Numbered from the stretch's first letter, positions 53,961 to 63,497 are shown. The stretch is DNA of 64,000 bases from Gammaproteobacteria bacterium (GCA_019911805.1 JAIOJV010000088.1:31842-95841); one strand, 5' to 3'. The notes: a model not told the origin generated them from the sequence alone. Made by a program: numbers and translations.

Positions 53961-54638
53961 ATGGTACGCACCACGATCTCCAGCCTGTTCGGTGTCTCGC
54001 CGATCAGACCCCTGCAGCGCCAGATGGCGGCCGTCATCGATTGCGTCCAGGCGCTGCGGCCATTCATGAAGGCGGTTCTGGCGGAGGACTGGGACGAGGC
54101 GCGCGCCCACCAGGCGCACGTCGCGCAACTCGAACGGGACGCCGACAAGCTCAAGCGCGAGATGCGCCTGCAATTGCCCCACAGCCTGTTCATGCCGGTC
54201 TCGCGGCGCGACGTCCTCGAGGTCCTCACCTCCCAGGACAAGATCGCCAACCGTGCCAAGGACATCGCCGGCCTGATCACCGGCCGCGAGATGGTCATCC
54301 CCGACCCCTTGCCACCACTGTTCACGACCTACCTCGAGCGCTGTATCGATGCTGCCATGCAGGCGCAGGCGGCCATCAACGAATTGGACGAACTGGTCGA
54401 GACCGGCTTTCGCGGCGGTGAGGTCGACCTGGTCCACTCCATCATCCGCAAGCTCGACCAGATCGAAAGCGATACCGACAAAATCCAGGTACGCGTGCGT
54501 GCAGCATTGTTCAAGCGTGAAACCGAGTTGCCACCCGTCGAGGTGATGTTCCTGTACCGTGTGATCGATTGGATCGGCGATCTGGCCGACCTGTCCCAGC
54601 GCGTCGGCAGCCGCCTCGAGCTCATGCTCGCACGTTGA
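53961..54638 (+). CDS. PhoU-like Pit accessory protein (DUF47 / TIGR00153)
   Basis: A 225-residue all-helical cytoplasmic protein of the family usually placed before pit genes. The start VRTTISSLFGVSPIRPLQRQM and the segment FKRETELPPVEVMFLYRVIDWIGDLADL (split) are characteristic. It binds metal-like or regulates phosphate transport; the exact role is unproven. The ATG at 53961 has GAGG six bases upstream. It is 34 bases from the pit start and forms one operon with it. Confidence 0.93.
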   Translation: MVRTTISSLFGVSPIRPLQRQMAAVIDCVQALRPFMKAVLAEDWDEARAHQAHVAQLERDADKLKREMRLQLPHSLFMPVSRRDVLEVLTSQDKIANRAKDIAGLITGREMVIPDPLPPLFTTYLERCIDAAMQAQAAINELDELVETGFRGGEVDLVHSIIRKLDQIESDTDKIQVRVRAALFKRETELPPVEVMFLYRVIDWIGDLADLSQRVGSRLELMLAR

Positions 54639-54672
54639 TTATCCGCGACTGAGCTGACTCACCGGGATCCAC

Positions 54673-55926
54673 ATGGACCACGCTACGATCTTCATCGTCC
54701 TGGCCTGTACGTTCGGTTTTTTCATGGCTTGGGGCGTTGGCGCCAACGACGTCGCCAACGCCATGGGCACCTCGGTCGGCTCACGCGCCCTGACCATACG
54801 TCAGGCCATCATCGTCGCCGCGATCTTCGAATTCTTGGGTGCCTACCTCGCCGGCGGTGAGGTCACCGCGACCATCCGCAGCGGCATGCTCGATGCCAGC
54901 CTGTTTACAGACGATCCGGAGCTGCTGGTCTTCGGCATGCTCGCCTCGCTGCTCGCGGCCGGTATCTGGCTGATGCTCGCCTCGCAGCGCGGCTGGCCGG
55001 TCTCGACCACGCATTCCATCGTCGGTGCCATCGTCGGCTTCGCGACAGTCGGTGTCGGCTTCGATGCCGTCCACTGGGGCAAGGTCGGCTCCATCGTCAT
55101 GAGCTGGGTCGTGTCACCCACATTGGCCGGCATCCTCGCCTATTGGCTGTTCGTCAGCGTACAGGTGTTCATCCTCAACGCCCATGACCCGCTGCAGGCG
55201 GCCAAGCGCCACGTGCCCGTCTACATCTTTCTGGCCGGCTTCATCATCTCGCTCGTCACTATCCAGAAGGGGCTGTCGCACACGGGGCTCGAACTCGATG
55301 TGGGGCAGGGCTATGCCATCGCCATCGCCATCGGCCTGCTGGTCACGCTGGGCGGCATCTTCGCCATCAGCCGCCTGAAGTTCGATCCGCGTGAGAACAG
55401 CGACTTTCACTTCAATAGTGTCGAGAAGGTGTTCGGTATCCTGATGATGGTCACCGCCTGCGCCATGGCCTTCGCGCACGGATCCAATGACGTGGCCAAC
55501 GCCGTCGGTCCATTGGCCGCGGTCATCGGCATCGTCGAGAGCGGCGGCCGTGTTGCACAGCAGAGCAGCATGCCCACCTGGATCCTCCTGCTCGGCGGCG
55601 CTGGCATCGTCATCGGCCTGGTCACCTATGGCCACAAGGTCATCGCCACGCTCGGCACGGGCATCACCGAACTGACACCCAGCCGCGGCTTCGCCGCGAC
55701 CCTGGCGGCGGCCACCACGGTGGTGCTGGCCTCCGGTACGGGACTGCCGGTCTCGACCACCCACACCCTGGTGGGCGGCGTACTGGGTGTCGGCCTGGCG
55801 CGCGGCATCGGGGCCCTCAACATGGATGTGGTACGCACGATCTTCCTGTCCTGGATCATCACGCTGCCGGCCGGTGCAATCCTGTCGATCATTTTCTTTT
55901 ATATACTGAAGGCCCTCTTCGGGTGA
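54673..55926 (+). CDS. pit: Low-affinity inorganic phosphate transporter (PiT family)
   Basis: Membrane symporter of 417 residues that moves phosphate, often as a metal-phosphate complex, with H+. The two PiT signature repeats are GANDVANAMGTSVGS near the start and GSNDVANAVGPLAAV later, each in a membrane helix. VSTTHSIVGAIVG and VSTTHTLVGGVLG are the paired re-entrant motifs. Its stop overlaps the aroE GTG start by four bases. Confidence 0.95.
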   Translation: MDHATIFIVLACTFGFFMAWGVGANDVANAMGTSVGSRALTIRQAIIVAAIFEFLGAYLAGGEVTATIRSGMLDASLFTDDPELLVFGMLASLLAAGIWLMLASQRGWPVSTTHSIVGAIVGFATVGVGFDAVHWGKVGSIVMSWVVSPTLAGILAYWLFVSVQVFILNAHDPLQAAKRHVPVYIFLAGFIISLVTIQKGLSHTGLELDVGQGYAIAIAIGLLVTLGGIFAISRLKFDPRENSDFHFNSVEKVFGILMMVTACAMAFAHGSNDVANAVGPLAAVIGIVESGGRVAQQSSMPTWILLLGGAGIVIGLVTYGHKVIATLGTGITELTPSRGFAATLAAATTVVLASGTGLPVSTTHTLVGGVLGVGLARGIGALNMDVVRTIFLSWIITLPAGAILSIIFFYILKALFG

Positions 55927-56759
55927 ACACCACCGCTCGACTCGACCGGTACGCGGTCATGGGCAACCCCATCGCCCACAGCAAATCACCGCTGATCCAC
56001 CGGCAATTCGCCCTGCAGACCGGCCAGGCGATGGAATATGACGCCATCCTGGCAGACATCGGACAGTTCGCCGCGGCCGTCGCTGCATTCCGTCGCGACG
56101 GTGGCAAGGGCCTGAACGTCACCGTCCCATTCAAGCAGGACGCCTGGCGGCTCGCGACCCGGCACGCGCCGCGGGCCGTACGCGCCGGTGCCGTCAACAC
56201 CCTGTGGTGGGACGACGCGGGGCGGCTGTGCGGGGATACCACCGACGGCATCGGCCTGGTACGCGACCTGCGTGACAACCACGGGGTCCACATCGAGGGA
56301 CGGCGAGTACTGCTGGTCGGCGCCGGCGGCGCCGCGCGCGGGGTGATCGAGCCGTTGTTGGCAGAACGGCCGGCACGCCTGCTGATTGCCAACCGCACAC
56401 CCGCACGCGCCCATGAACTGGCCACGATCTTTGCCGCGGCGGGCCCGGTCGTCAGCAGTGGTTTCGAAGGGTTGGTGGGGCAGCCTTTCGATCTGGTGAT
56501 CAATGCCACCGCGGCCAGCCTGTCCGGCGTGGTGCCGCCGTTGCCGGCGACGGTATTCGCCCCCGACGCCTGCGCCTACGACATGATGTACGGCAGCGAG
56601 CCGACGGTGTTCGTCCGCTGGTCGCGGGCGCAGGGCTGCACACAGGCACTGGATGGGCTGGGTATGCTGGTCGAACAGGCCGCCGAGGCCTTTTTCATCT
56701 GGCGGGGTGTGCGGGCCGCTACCGCCCCGGTGATCGCGCAGCTGCGCGCCGGCTGCTAG
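55923..56759 (+). CDS. aroE: Shikimate dehydrogenase
   Basis: NADPH-dependent reduction of dehydroshikimate in aromatic amino acid synthesis. The 278-residue enzyme has the substrate site GNPIAHSKSPLIH, the catalytic KGLNVTVPFK, the NADP loop LLVGAGGAARGV with NRT after the second strand, and DMMYGSEPTVF. Its GTG start overlaps pit by four bases. In E. coli aroE follows tsaC; here it has moved to the pit operon. Confidence 0.96.
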   Translation: MNTTARLDRYAVMGNPIAHSKSPLIHRQFALQTGQAMEYDAILADIGQFAAAVAAFRRDGGKGLNVTVPFKQDAWRLATRHAPRAVRAGAVNTLWWDDAGRLCGDTTDGIGLVRDLRDNHGVHIEGRRVLLVGAGGAARGVIEPLLAERPARLLIANRTPARAHELATIFAAAGPVVSSGFEGLVGQPFDLVINATAASLSGVVPPLPATVFAPDACAYDMMYGSEPTVFVRWSRAQGCTQALDGLGMLVEQAAEAFFIWRGVRAATAPVIAQLRAGC

Positions 56760-56831
56760 CGGGCTGCCGACGCCCTGGTGCGATCATCACCGGCGCGAGC
56801 CGTGTACCACCCGGGTCGGCCCTCTACTGTG

Positions 56832-57176
56832 CTAGGAAATGCCGGCCCGCCGCTCCGCCTGCCGCCGCTCGGGGTGCGGCCAAGGCCGCTGCCGCCAATC
56901 CAGCGCCCGACGTTCGTTGCCGACCGCGCGCGGGACGAATTCCCGTACGTTCAGCCGCTGGCCGTGGAGTTCGAGTCCGCGCCCCCGATCCAGGAGCTTG
57001 CGCAGGTCCGTACCGGCTGCGACGTGCAGCAGACCGAAACGGCGTGTATGTCCATCCCGTGCGGCTTTCTTGAAGATGCGCAACCGACGCGCAACGTCGC
57101 GCTGCCTCAACTGCAGCAGCCGGCACAGATCGCCTTCCGTGGCATTGATGGGCAGATCTCCAATGAAGAGATTCAT
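56832..57176 (-). CDS. RNA recognition motif protein
   Basis: A 114-residue single-RRM RNA-binding protein. RNP2 reads NLFIGDLPINATE at the start; the RNP1 strand reads RRFGLLHVAAG, which departs from the consensus (RGFGFVxF). A Trp/Arg/Pro-rich tail (WRQRPWPHPERRQAERR) follows. An ATG at 57176 is favoured by the GAGG site at its 5' side; a GTG at 57182 is possible. Small RRM proteins are known in cyanobacteria and some proteobacteria, often in RNA stability or cold response. Confidence 0.75.
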   Translation of the reverse strand: MNLFIGDLPINATEGDLCRLLQLRQRDVARRLRIFKKAARDGHTRRFGLLHVAAGTDLRKLLDRGRGLELHGQRLNVREFVPRAVGNERRALDWRQRPWPHPERRQAERRAGIS

Positions 57177-57289
57177 GGCCACCTCGCCTTATTTTTAAGG
57201 TTATGCTGCCTCCCAGACAGCCCGTTGTCGGGATTGTTATTGAAACCTGGCCCGATGGTGCCCAGGACCCGGCTGAGGCGAGTATAACC

Positions 57290-57826
57290 TCAACCCAGCC
57301 CCGCGCGATGCCGGTTTTTCAGGCGGACATAGTGCTCGGCCGAGTAGACCAGATAGCGCCGCTCGTCCGCGGCCAGCGCCCGGACCCGCCTGGCCGGTCG
57401 GCCGGCCCAAAGGTAGCCGCCCTCCAGCTCCTTGCCGGGCGTGACCAGACTGCCTGCGCCGAGCATCGTCCCGGCAGCGATCCGCGCCCCATCCATAACG
57501 ATAGAGCCCATGCCGATCAGACAGTTATCTTCTATTACGCACCCATGCAGGATGACCTGGTGACCGACAGTGATCCCGCGCCCGATGGCCAGGGCAAATC
57601 CACCGGGGGCGAACTCGCTGTCATGGGAGACATGTAAAACAGATCCATCCTGAATATTGGTGCTGGCTCCAATTTTGATGGAGTGGATATCGCCTCGGAC
57701 GACCACATTCGGCCACAACGAGGCATCGGCACCGATCTCGACATCACCGATGACGAGGGCCTGGGGATCGATGTAGGCGCTGGCGGCGATGCGCGGATGT
57801 TTCGATTCGAAAGGACGGAGGGGCAT
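57290..57826 (-). CDS. yrdA: Gamma-class carbonic anhydrase-like protein (YrdA family)
   Basis: Trimeric left-handed beta-helix protein of 178 residues. Hexapeptide turns fill the middle (DVEIGADASLWPNVVVRGDI, then IGASTNIQDGSVLHVSHD and TVGHQVILHGCVIEDNCLIGMG), with His at the metal positions (VLHVSHD, TVGHQVILHGC). It ends with a helical clamp (ALAADERRYLVYSAEHYVRL). E. coli yrdA is near aroE as well. Whether it hydrates CO2 is unproven; many YrdA proteins show no such activity. Confidence 0.92.
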   Translation of the reverse strand: MPLRPFESKHPRIAASAYIDPQALVIGDVEIGADASLWPNVVVRGDIHSIKIGASTNIQDGSVLHVSHDSEFAPGGFALAIGRGITVGHQVILHGCVIEDNCLIGMGSIVMDGARIAAGTMLGAGSLVTPGKELEGGYLWAGRPARRVRALAADERRYLVYSAEHYVRLKNRHRAGLG

Positions 57827-57831
57827 AAGAT

Positions 57832-57923
57832 CAGGTCCTAGGTACTAGGTTCTAGGAACTAGGGGAGATGCACTGGGCGATGTCTACTACCCCTAGTCCC
57901 TAGAACCTAGCACCTAGGACCTA
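57832..57923. repeat. CTAGG heptamer facing arms between gor and yrdA
   Basis: The left arm (57832-57868, AGGTCCTAGGTACTAGGTTC) and right arm (57885-57923, ending GCACCTAGGACCTATC) are complementary over about 30 bases. They fill the whole gap between the leftward gor and yrdA genes. It belongs to the same family as the his and tat spacers. Confidence 0.82.
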
Positions 57924-59273
57924 TCACCGCATCGTCACCAGTTCTTCCGAGCTGGTCGGGTGGATGGCGATCGTGTCATCCAGGTCGCGCTTGGTCGCGC
58001 CCATGCGGATGGCGACGGCGAAGCCCTGCAGCATCTCGTCAGCGCCCTGGCCGATGATGTGACAGCCGACCACCTTCTCCAGGGCGCCGACCGTGACCAG
58101 CTTCATGGCCGTCTGCTCCCGGCGGCCGCTCAGGGCATGGTACATGGGTGCGAAGCGGGTACTGTAGATGGTCACGCCGTCACCGTGCCGGGCGCGCGCC
58201 TCTTCTTCGGTAAGGCCGACGGTCCCGATGGGCGGGTGGCTGAACACCACCGTCGGGATGAGCCCATAATCCAGATGGCGATCCGTCATGCCGCCGAACA
58301 GGCGGTCGGCCAGGCGCCGGGCGGCGGCGATGGCCACGGGCGTGAGCTGTACCTTGCCGTTGACGTCGCCGACCGCATAAATGCCGGGCACATTGGTGGC
58401 CTCGAAGACATCGGTCGGGACACAGCCGTCGGCGTCGCGTACCACACCGGCCGCGTCCAGATTCAGGTCCGCCGTGGCCGGGGTGCGGCCGATCGCCCAG
58501 ATGAGCTGGTCGTAACCCTCCAGTCGCTGACCACTGCTGCAGGCAATGGTCAACACCCCGTCGGCATCGCGCTCCAGTGCCTGTACTTGCGTGCCGCCGA
58601 GGATGTTCACACCGGCACCGAGCATTTCCTCCATCAGGCTCTCGCGCAGCATGGCATCGAAACCGCGCAGCAGGTGTTCGCCCCGCAGCACCAGGGTTAC
58701 CTCCGCGCCCAGCGCCCGCAGCATGCCGGCCAGCTCGACGGCGATGTAGCCCGCGCCAACGATGGCGACCCGGCGCGGTAGTGCCTCGAGCTCAAAGAAA
58801 CCATCCGAGGTGATGCCGAATTCGGCACCGGGCAGATCGGGCAGCGTCGGGGAACCGCCGGTGGCGATGACGATGTGATCCGCCGTGTAGGTCTCGCCAT
58901 CGACTTCCAGGGTGTGTGCATCGACGAAACGTGCACGGCCGGTGATCGCATCGATGTCGGAGTCGGCCAGATACGTGTGGTACCAGGTGGTGATACCGCG
59001 TACGTAACGGTCACGCCCGCGCTTCAACGTCGACCAGTCGAAGCGGTAGGTACCGAGCGTGAAACCATACCCGGCGGCATCCTCCAGGGCATGCGCCAGG
59101 CCGGCGCCGAACCACATCACCTTCTTGGGCACGCAGCCGACGTTGACGCAGGTACCACCCAGCGGACCGCTCTCGATGACGGCGCATTTCGCCCCGTAGC
59201 GGGCGGCGCGCTCAGCCACTGAGAGACCGCCGCTGCCGGCGCCGATGGCGATCAGATCGTAGTGTCGGGGCAT
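57924..59273 (-). CDS. gor: Glutathione-disulfide reductase
   Basis: NADPH-dependent reduction of oxidised glutathione. The 449-residue flavoprotein has FAD loop [18 protein letters not shown], redox pair C42-VNVG-C47 ([12 protein letters not shown]), NADP loop [31 protein letters not shown] and the C-terminal catalytic [10 protein letters not shown]. Those marks separate it from dihydrolipoamide dehydrogenase. The heptamer repeat starts directly after its stop. Confidence 0.96.
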   Translation of the reverse strand: MPRHYDLIAIGAGSGGLSVAERAARYGAKCAVIESGPLGGTCVNVGCVPKKVMWFGAGLAHALEDAAGYGFTLGTYRFDWSTLKRGRDRYVRGITTWYHTYLADSDIDAITGRARFVDAHTLEVDGETYTADHIVIATGGSPTLPDLPGAEFGITSDGFFELEALPRRVAIVGAGYIAVELAGMLRALGAEVTLVLRGEHLLRGFDAMLRESLMEEMLGAGVNILGGTQVQALERDADGVLTIACSSGQRLEGYDQLIWAIGRTPATADLNLDAAGVVRDADGCVPTDVFEATNVPGIYAVGDVNGKVQLTPVAIAAARRLADRLFGGMTDRHLDYGLIPTVVFSHPPIGTVGLTEEEARARHGDGVTIYSTRFAPMYHALSGRREQTAMKLVTVGALEKVVGCHIIGQGADEMLQGFAVAIRMGATKRDLDDTIAIHPTSSEELVTMR

Positions 59274-59308
59274 GTGGCAGCTACCGTAATCATCCTGGAA
59301 GTCCGGAT

Positions 59309-59398
59309 TATAGCCACGGAAGCACTGGGAAAGACACGGAAGGGAGAAACAATAGCATCACCGTTTCCGATGTTGTTCCCTGCACTTCCGTGGCTATA
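59309..59398. repeat. TATAGCCACGGAAG facing-arm repeat
   Basis: The left arm TATAGCCACGGAAGCACTGG (from 59309) and right arm (ending CACTTCCGTGGCTATA, 59398) form a 23-base stem with only a few mismatches. It fills much of the gap between gor and prlC and resembles 30555-30676 and 61548-61683. Confidence 0.82.
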
Positions 59399-59441
59399 TT
59401 GGAGCGACAGCCGCGTCACTTTGGCCCGCCCTGGGGCCGCA

Positions 59442-59450
59442 TGCTAGAGT
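59442..59450 (+). promoter_or_regulatory. Promoter candidate for prlC
   Basis: TGCTAGAGT resembles an extended -10 box and ends 48 bases before the ATG at 59499. Confidence 0.35.
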
Positions 59451-59498
59451 ACCGGCCGATCACCCCGGTCCGTCATTGAAGACCCTGTGAGGAAGCCC

Positions 59499-61541
59499 AT
59501 GAGCGACAACCCACTGCTCGGCCTGACCGGACTGCCGCCGTTTTCGCGGATCACGCCCGACCACGTCGAGCCGGCCTTGGACACCCTGCTCGCCGACTGC
59601 CGCGCCACCGTGGCGCGCGTACTCGGTGAGAACACGACCTACACCTGGGCGAACCTGGTCCAGCCCATCGAGGACGTCGAGGACCGGCTGTCGCGTGCCT
59701 GGTCGCCGGTCAGTCATATGAATTCCGTGATCAACTCCGAGGCGCTGCGGGCGGCCTACAATGCCTGCCTGCCGAAGCTGTCGGAGTATGGCACCGAGAT
59801 GGGCCAGAACGAGGCGTTGTATCAGGCCTACAAACAGCTCGCCGACGGCCCCGAATGCGTGCGGCTCGATACCGCACAGCGCAAGATCATCGACAATGCC
59901 CTGCGGGATTTCCGGCTGTCCGGCGTCGCCCTGCCACTGGCGCAGCGTGAACGCTACAAAGCGCTCATGCAGGAGCTGTCGTCGCTGCAGGCGAAATTCG
60001 AGGAGAATCTGCTCGACGCCACCAACGCCTGGAAGCTGCAGATCACCGACCAACAGCGTCTGCGCGGCCTGCCGGACAACGCCACCGCGCTCGCCCGGCA
60101 GACGGCCGAACGCGAGGGTCTGGAGGGTTGGGTGTTCAACCTGGAATACCCATCCTATTACCCGGTGCTCACCTATGCCGACGACCGCGAACTGCGCCGC
60201 GAGCTGTACACGGCCTATGTGACCCGTGCCTCCGATGAAGGCCCGCATGCCGGCCAATGGGACAACGGCCCTACCATGGAGCGGATCCTGGCGCTGCGGC
60301 ACGAGGCGGCACAACTACTCGGCTTCGCCAACTACGCCGAACGCTCCCTCGCAACCAAGATGGCGCAGAGCACCGACCAGGTGATGCGCTTTCTCACCGA
60401 CCTGGCCGACCGCTCGCGGCCCAAGGCAATCGCCGACCTCGACGAGCTGCACCGCTTCGCCCGCGAGCAGCACGGCGTGCTGGAACTCGAATCCTGGGAT
60501 ATACCGTACTACTCCGAAAAACTGCGCCAGCACACCTACGCCATCTCGCAGGAAGAGCTGAAGCCCTATTTCCCGGAGACCCGCGTGTTACCGGGCATGT
60601 TCGCCGTGGTCAACCGGCTCTACGGTCTGAACATCACGGCGGAGCAGGGTGTCGACAGCTGGCATCCCGATGTCCGCTTCTACTCCATCAAGGACAGCAC
60701 GGGGCAGCTGCGCGGCCAGTTCTATCTCGATCTGTACGCGCGCCCGCACAAGCGCGGCGGCGCCTGGATGGATGACTGCATCGCCCGACGCATGACGGCC
60801 ACCGGCCTGCAGACACCGGTCGCATATCTGACCTGCAACTTCTCCCCGCCGATCGGCCAGGATCCGGCGCTGTTCACCCATGACGAGGTGATCACGCTGT
60901 TCCATGAATTCGGCCACGGGCTGCATCACATGCTCACCCAGATCGACTACGCCGGCGTGTCCGGTATCAACGGCGTCGCCTGGGACGCCGTCGAGCTACC
61001 CAGTCAGTTTATGGAGAACTGGTGCTGGGAACGCGAGGCGCTGGATCTCATCGCCGGGCACTACCAGACCGGCGAACCGCTACCGCAGCAGCTGTTCGAA
61101 CGCATGACGGCGGCGAAGAATTTTCAGTCGGCCATGCAGATGGTGCGGCAACTGGAGTTTTCGATCTTCGATTTCCGCCTCCACCGCGATTACGATCCGG
61201 CCACCGGCGGCCGGATTTATGAGACCCTCGACGCGGTGCGCCAACAGGTCGCAGTACTGCGTCCACCGGCATTCAACCGCTTCCCACACAGCTTCTCGCA
61301 CATCTTCGCCGGTGGCTACGCGGCGGGCTACTACAGTTACAAATGGGCCGAGGTGTTGTCGGCGGACGCCTTCGCCGCCTTCGAGGAGGCCGGCATCTTC
61401 GACCACGAGACGGGCATGCGCTTCCTGACCAGCATCCTGGAACGCGGCGGCTCACGCGAGCCCATGGAGCTGTTCATCGACTTCCGCGGCCGCGAACCAA
61501 CCATCGACGCGCTGCTGCGGCATTCGGGACTGGCGGCTTGA
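59499..61541 (+). CDS. prlC: Oligopeptidase A
   Basis: Cytoplasmic M3-family zinc metallopeptidase that degrades cleaved signal peptides and other oligopeptides. The 680-residue protein has the zinc site HEFGHGLHHML (His at about 469 and 473, catalytic Glu between) and the third ligand Glu in WDAVELPSQFMENW. The N-terminal half is helical. The ATG at 59499 has GAGGAAG six bases upstream; a GTG at 59487 is less likely. E. coli prlC is 680 residues. Confidence 0.96.
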   Translation: MSDNPLLGLTGLPPFSRITPDHVEPALDTLLADCRATVARVLGENTTYTWANLVQPIEDVEDRLSRAWSPVSHMNSVINSEALRAAYNACLPKLSEYGTEMGQNEALYQAYKQLADGPECVRLDTAQRKIIDNALRDFRLSGVALPLAQRERYKALMQELSSLQAKFEENLLDATNAWKLQITDQQRLRGLPDNATALARQTAEREGLEGWVFNLEYPSYYPVLTYADDRELRRELYTAYVTRASDEGPHAGQWDNGPTMERILALRHEAAQLLGFANYAERSLATKMAQSTDQVMRFLTDLADRSRPKAIADLDELHRFAREQHGVLELESWDIPYYSEKLRQHTYAISQEELKPYFPETRVLPGMFAVVNRLYGLNITAEQGVDSWHPDVRFYSIKDSTGQLRGQFYLDLYARPHKRGGAWMDDCIARRMTATGLQTPVAYLTCNFSPPIGQDPALFTHDEVITLFHEFGHGLHHMLTQIDYAGVSGINGVAWDAVELPSQFMENWCWEREALDLIAGHYQTGEPLPQQLFERMTAAKNFQSAMQMVRQLEFSIFDFRLHRDYDPATGGRIYETLDAVRQQVAVLRPPAFNRFPHSFSHIFAGGYAAGYYSYKWAEVLSADAFAAFEEAGIFDHETGMRFLTSILERGGSREPMELFIDFRGREPTIDALLRHSGLAA

Positions 61542-61547
61542 TGTCCA

Positions 61548-61683
61548 TTAACCACAAAGGACACGAAGGACACAAAGTAATACGCAGGAAACGACCACCG
61601 GGCCCCGGTGAGACCATGGCGGTGATTTTGGAATTAGCTTGAACAACGATTTCCTTCGTGTCCTTTGTGTCCTTCGTGGTTAA
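61548..61683. repeat. CCACGAAGGACACGAAGGACAC facing-arm repeat
   Basis: The left arm (61548-61580, ACCACAAAGGACACGAAGGA) and right arm (61651-61682, ending GTGTCCTTCGTGGTTA) are made of short tandem units of GGACACGAA type and are complementary over about 28 bases. The loop of about 70 bases has no ORF. Elements built on this unit are common in environmental proteobacteria. It separates prlC from the integrative element. Confidence 0.85.
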
Positions 61684-61869
61684 ACCAACAAAAATGAAAA
61701 TCGCTACCTGTAACTTAAATGAGCATTTCGTGTAGCTGCACAACACTACACAATACGTAGCAACCCGCCGTTATTTCACAACTTTTCGTCTCAATTAACT
61801 TTCCAACGTATCACCCCATCGCATATGATCTGTGTAGCTAGGTGTGTAGCTAGACAGGGGGGGTGCTCA
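61684..61869. other. Left-end spacer of the integrative element, possible att/arm sites
   Basis: The stretch is poorer in G+C than the flanking genes. It has a direct repeat TGTGTAGCTAG (61831-61841 and 61843-61853, phase 12) just before the integrase, and related TCGTGTAGCTG with facing ACTACAC near 61728-61752. Such repeats are typical integrase arm-binding or excisionase sites. No tRNA gene lies next to it, so the attachment core was not identified. Confidence 0.45.
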
Positions 61870-63144
61870 ATGGGAAATCTGACGGACGTTCAAATCAGGC
61901 ACTGGATCAAAGCCGGACGGCCTGTCTCGAAGGCTCAAGGCGAAGTGCCCGGCCTCACCTTCACGCTTTCTGCGAGTGGCGCAGCCGCATGGGTGCTGCG
62001 CTACCGATTCAGCGGCAAGCCTCGCGAACTGAGCATCGGACGCTATCCCGACTACTCCATCAAGCGCGCCAAGGAAGAAGCGCTTGAGGCGCGAGTGAAG
62101 ATTCAGAAGGGCGTCGATGTCGCCAGAGAGAAGCAGCGGGAGAACATCGAACGCGCAGCGGCGCAGAGCTTCAAGCAACTGGCAGCCGACTACATGGACA
62201 AGGTGTTTCCCCGGCTTGCGGCCAACACCATCAAGCAGCGCCGGCACCATATCGAAGATGTCATTTTGCCCAAGCTGGGGAAGCTCCCGGCGCGCGACGT
62301 GACAACTGCCGATGTCGTCGCGCTTATTGAGGCAGTCGGCAAGCGCTCAATCAACGTGGCGGAACTGGTGTTCACGGCCACGTCGGAAATCTTCAAACAC
62401 GGCGTTGCCCGGCATGTAGTGCAGGCGAACCCCTGCGCCGGGGTGTCGGTTTCGGCAATCTGCGGCAAGCCAGAGCCAAAGCGACAGCGGTTGAAGCTGA
62501 CCGAAGAAGAACTCCGCGTGATTCTGCCGGCGCTGCCCACTATCGGCACAGAGAACGCCCTAGCTGTGAAAATTCTGCTGGCGACGTGTGTACGCATCGG
62601 CGAGCTTGCGCGGGCCGAATGGGCGCATGTCGATTTCGAGCGGGCCGAATGGTTCATCCCTGACGCAAACAGCAAGACCGGCAAGGGGTTCACCATTCCG
62701 CTGCCGCCCGCTGTCGTGGGCTGGTTCGAGGAATTGCAACCCTTCGCGTGCGGCTCTCCCTACGTGCTCCCCGCCCGCCAGCAGCGCCGCAGAAAGAACA
62801 ACGGCGGCGACGTGTTCTTTGAACAGCGCGCATTGAACGCCCAGCTTCACAAGCTCAGCGAGCGCCTAGGCGACAAGGTACGGCGCTTCACCCCGCACGA
62901 TCTGCGCTCTACGGCGCGCAGCCACCTTGCCGCACTAGGGGTCAATCTGATCGTCGCGGAACGCTGCCTGAATCATTCGCTGGGTGGGCTGGTAGCCGTC
63001 TACGATCAACACGACTACATGACCGAACGCCGCGCCGCGCTGAATATCTGGACTGACTTCATGCTCGCGTGCGAGGCCGGTAAGCACTGGAAACGTGATA
63101 GTGGGAATGTCGTTACCCTGCGGCGTGCTGGTGCGGAGGGTTGA
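61870..63144 (+). CDS. Tyrosine recombinase / integrase (DUF4102-type)
   Basis: Site-specific recombinase of 424 residues that integrates a mobile element. The N-terminal domain (VSKAQGEVPGLTFTLSASG and LSIGRYPDYSIKRAKEEA) is the DUF4102 arm-binding domain of P4-like integrases. The catalytic part has Arg I in LATCVRIGELARAEW, the H-x-x-R box HDLRSTARSHLAALG, and the tyrosine in LVAVYDQHDY near the end. The ATG at 61870 was chosen over 61825 because the family sequence starts there. Codon use is slightly less G+C-rich than the core genes. Confidence 0.92.
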   Translation: MGNLTDVQIRHWIKAGRPVSKAQGEVPGLTFTLSASGAAAWVLRYRFSGKPRELSIGRYPDYSIKRAKEEALEARVKIQKGVDVAREKQRENIERAAAQSFKQLAADYMDKVFPRLAANTIKQRRHHIEDVILPKLGKLPARDVTTADVVALIEAVGKRSINVAELVFTATSEIFKHGVARHVVQANPCAGVSVSAICGKPEPKRQRLKLTEEELRVILPALPTIGTENALAVKILLATCVRIGELARAEWAHVDFERAEWFIPDANSKTGKGFTIPLPPAVVGWFEELQPFACGSPYVLPARQQRRRKNNGGDVFFEQRALNAQLHKLSERLGDKVRRFTPHDLRSTARSHLAALGVNLIVAERCLNHSLGGLVAVYDQHDYMTERRAALNIWTDFMLACEAGKHWKRDSGNVVTLRRAGAEG

Positions 63145-63146
63145 GC

Positions 63147-63497
63147 ATGGACACCGAAGAAATCGAAAAAGTGAAAAGCGCAGCCGAACAGGGCGACTAT
63201 GCCTTGCTGGCGTGTGTGCTCAGGGGGCACGCGTACGGGGTGTCTGTGTTGGATGGCGCAATCGCAAACCTAGCGGCGGACATTCTCACCAAGCACTCAC
63301 GCAAAGGTAAGGGGCGACCGAAAGGAAGGCCGGGCGCTGCGATCCTCCGCGACATGGAGGCCATCAAACTTTTCACGAAGCTGCGAGCGGAAGGCGAGAC
63401 ATACGAAGTAGCAATTGAGAAAGCGGCGACCAGCTGCCACCTCAGTGCGAAGGGCTTTGAGCACCTCATCAGCACATCATCGAAAGTAACGAGATGA
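63147..63497 (+). CDS. Small hypothetical protein of the integrative element
   Basis: A 116-residue acidic/basic protein. It begins MDTEEIEKVKSAAEQGDYAL, has a charged middle with a Lys/Arg/Gly-rich patch (KHSRKGKGRPKGRPGAA) and a helical end. No family was recognised. A clean GGAGGG site precedes the ATG and it begins two bases after the integrase stop, so it is probably co-transcribed and part of the element. Confidence 0.7.
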   Translation: MDTEEIEKVKSAAEQGDYALLACVLRGHAYGVSVLDGAIANLAADILTKHSRKGKGRPKGRPGAAILRDMEAIKLFTKLRAEGETYEVAIEKAATSCHLSAKGFEHLISTSSKVTR

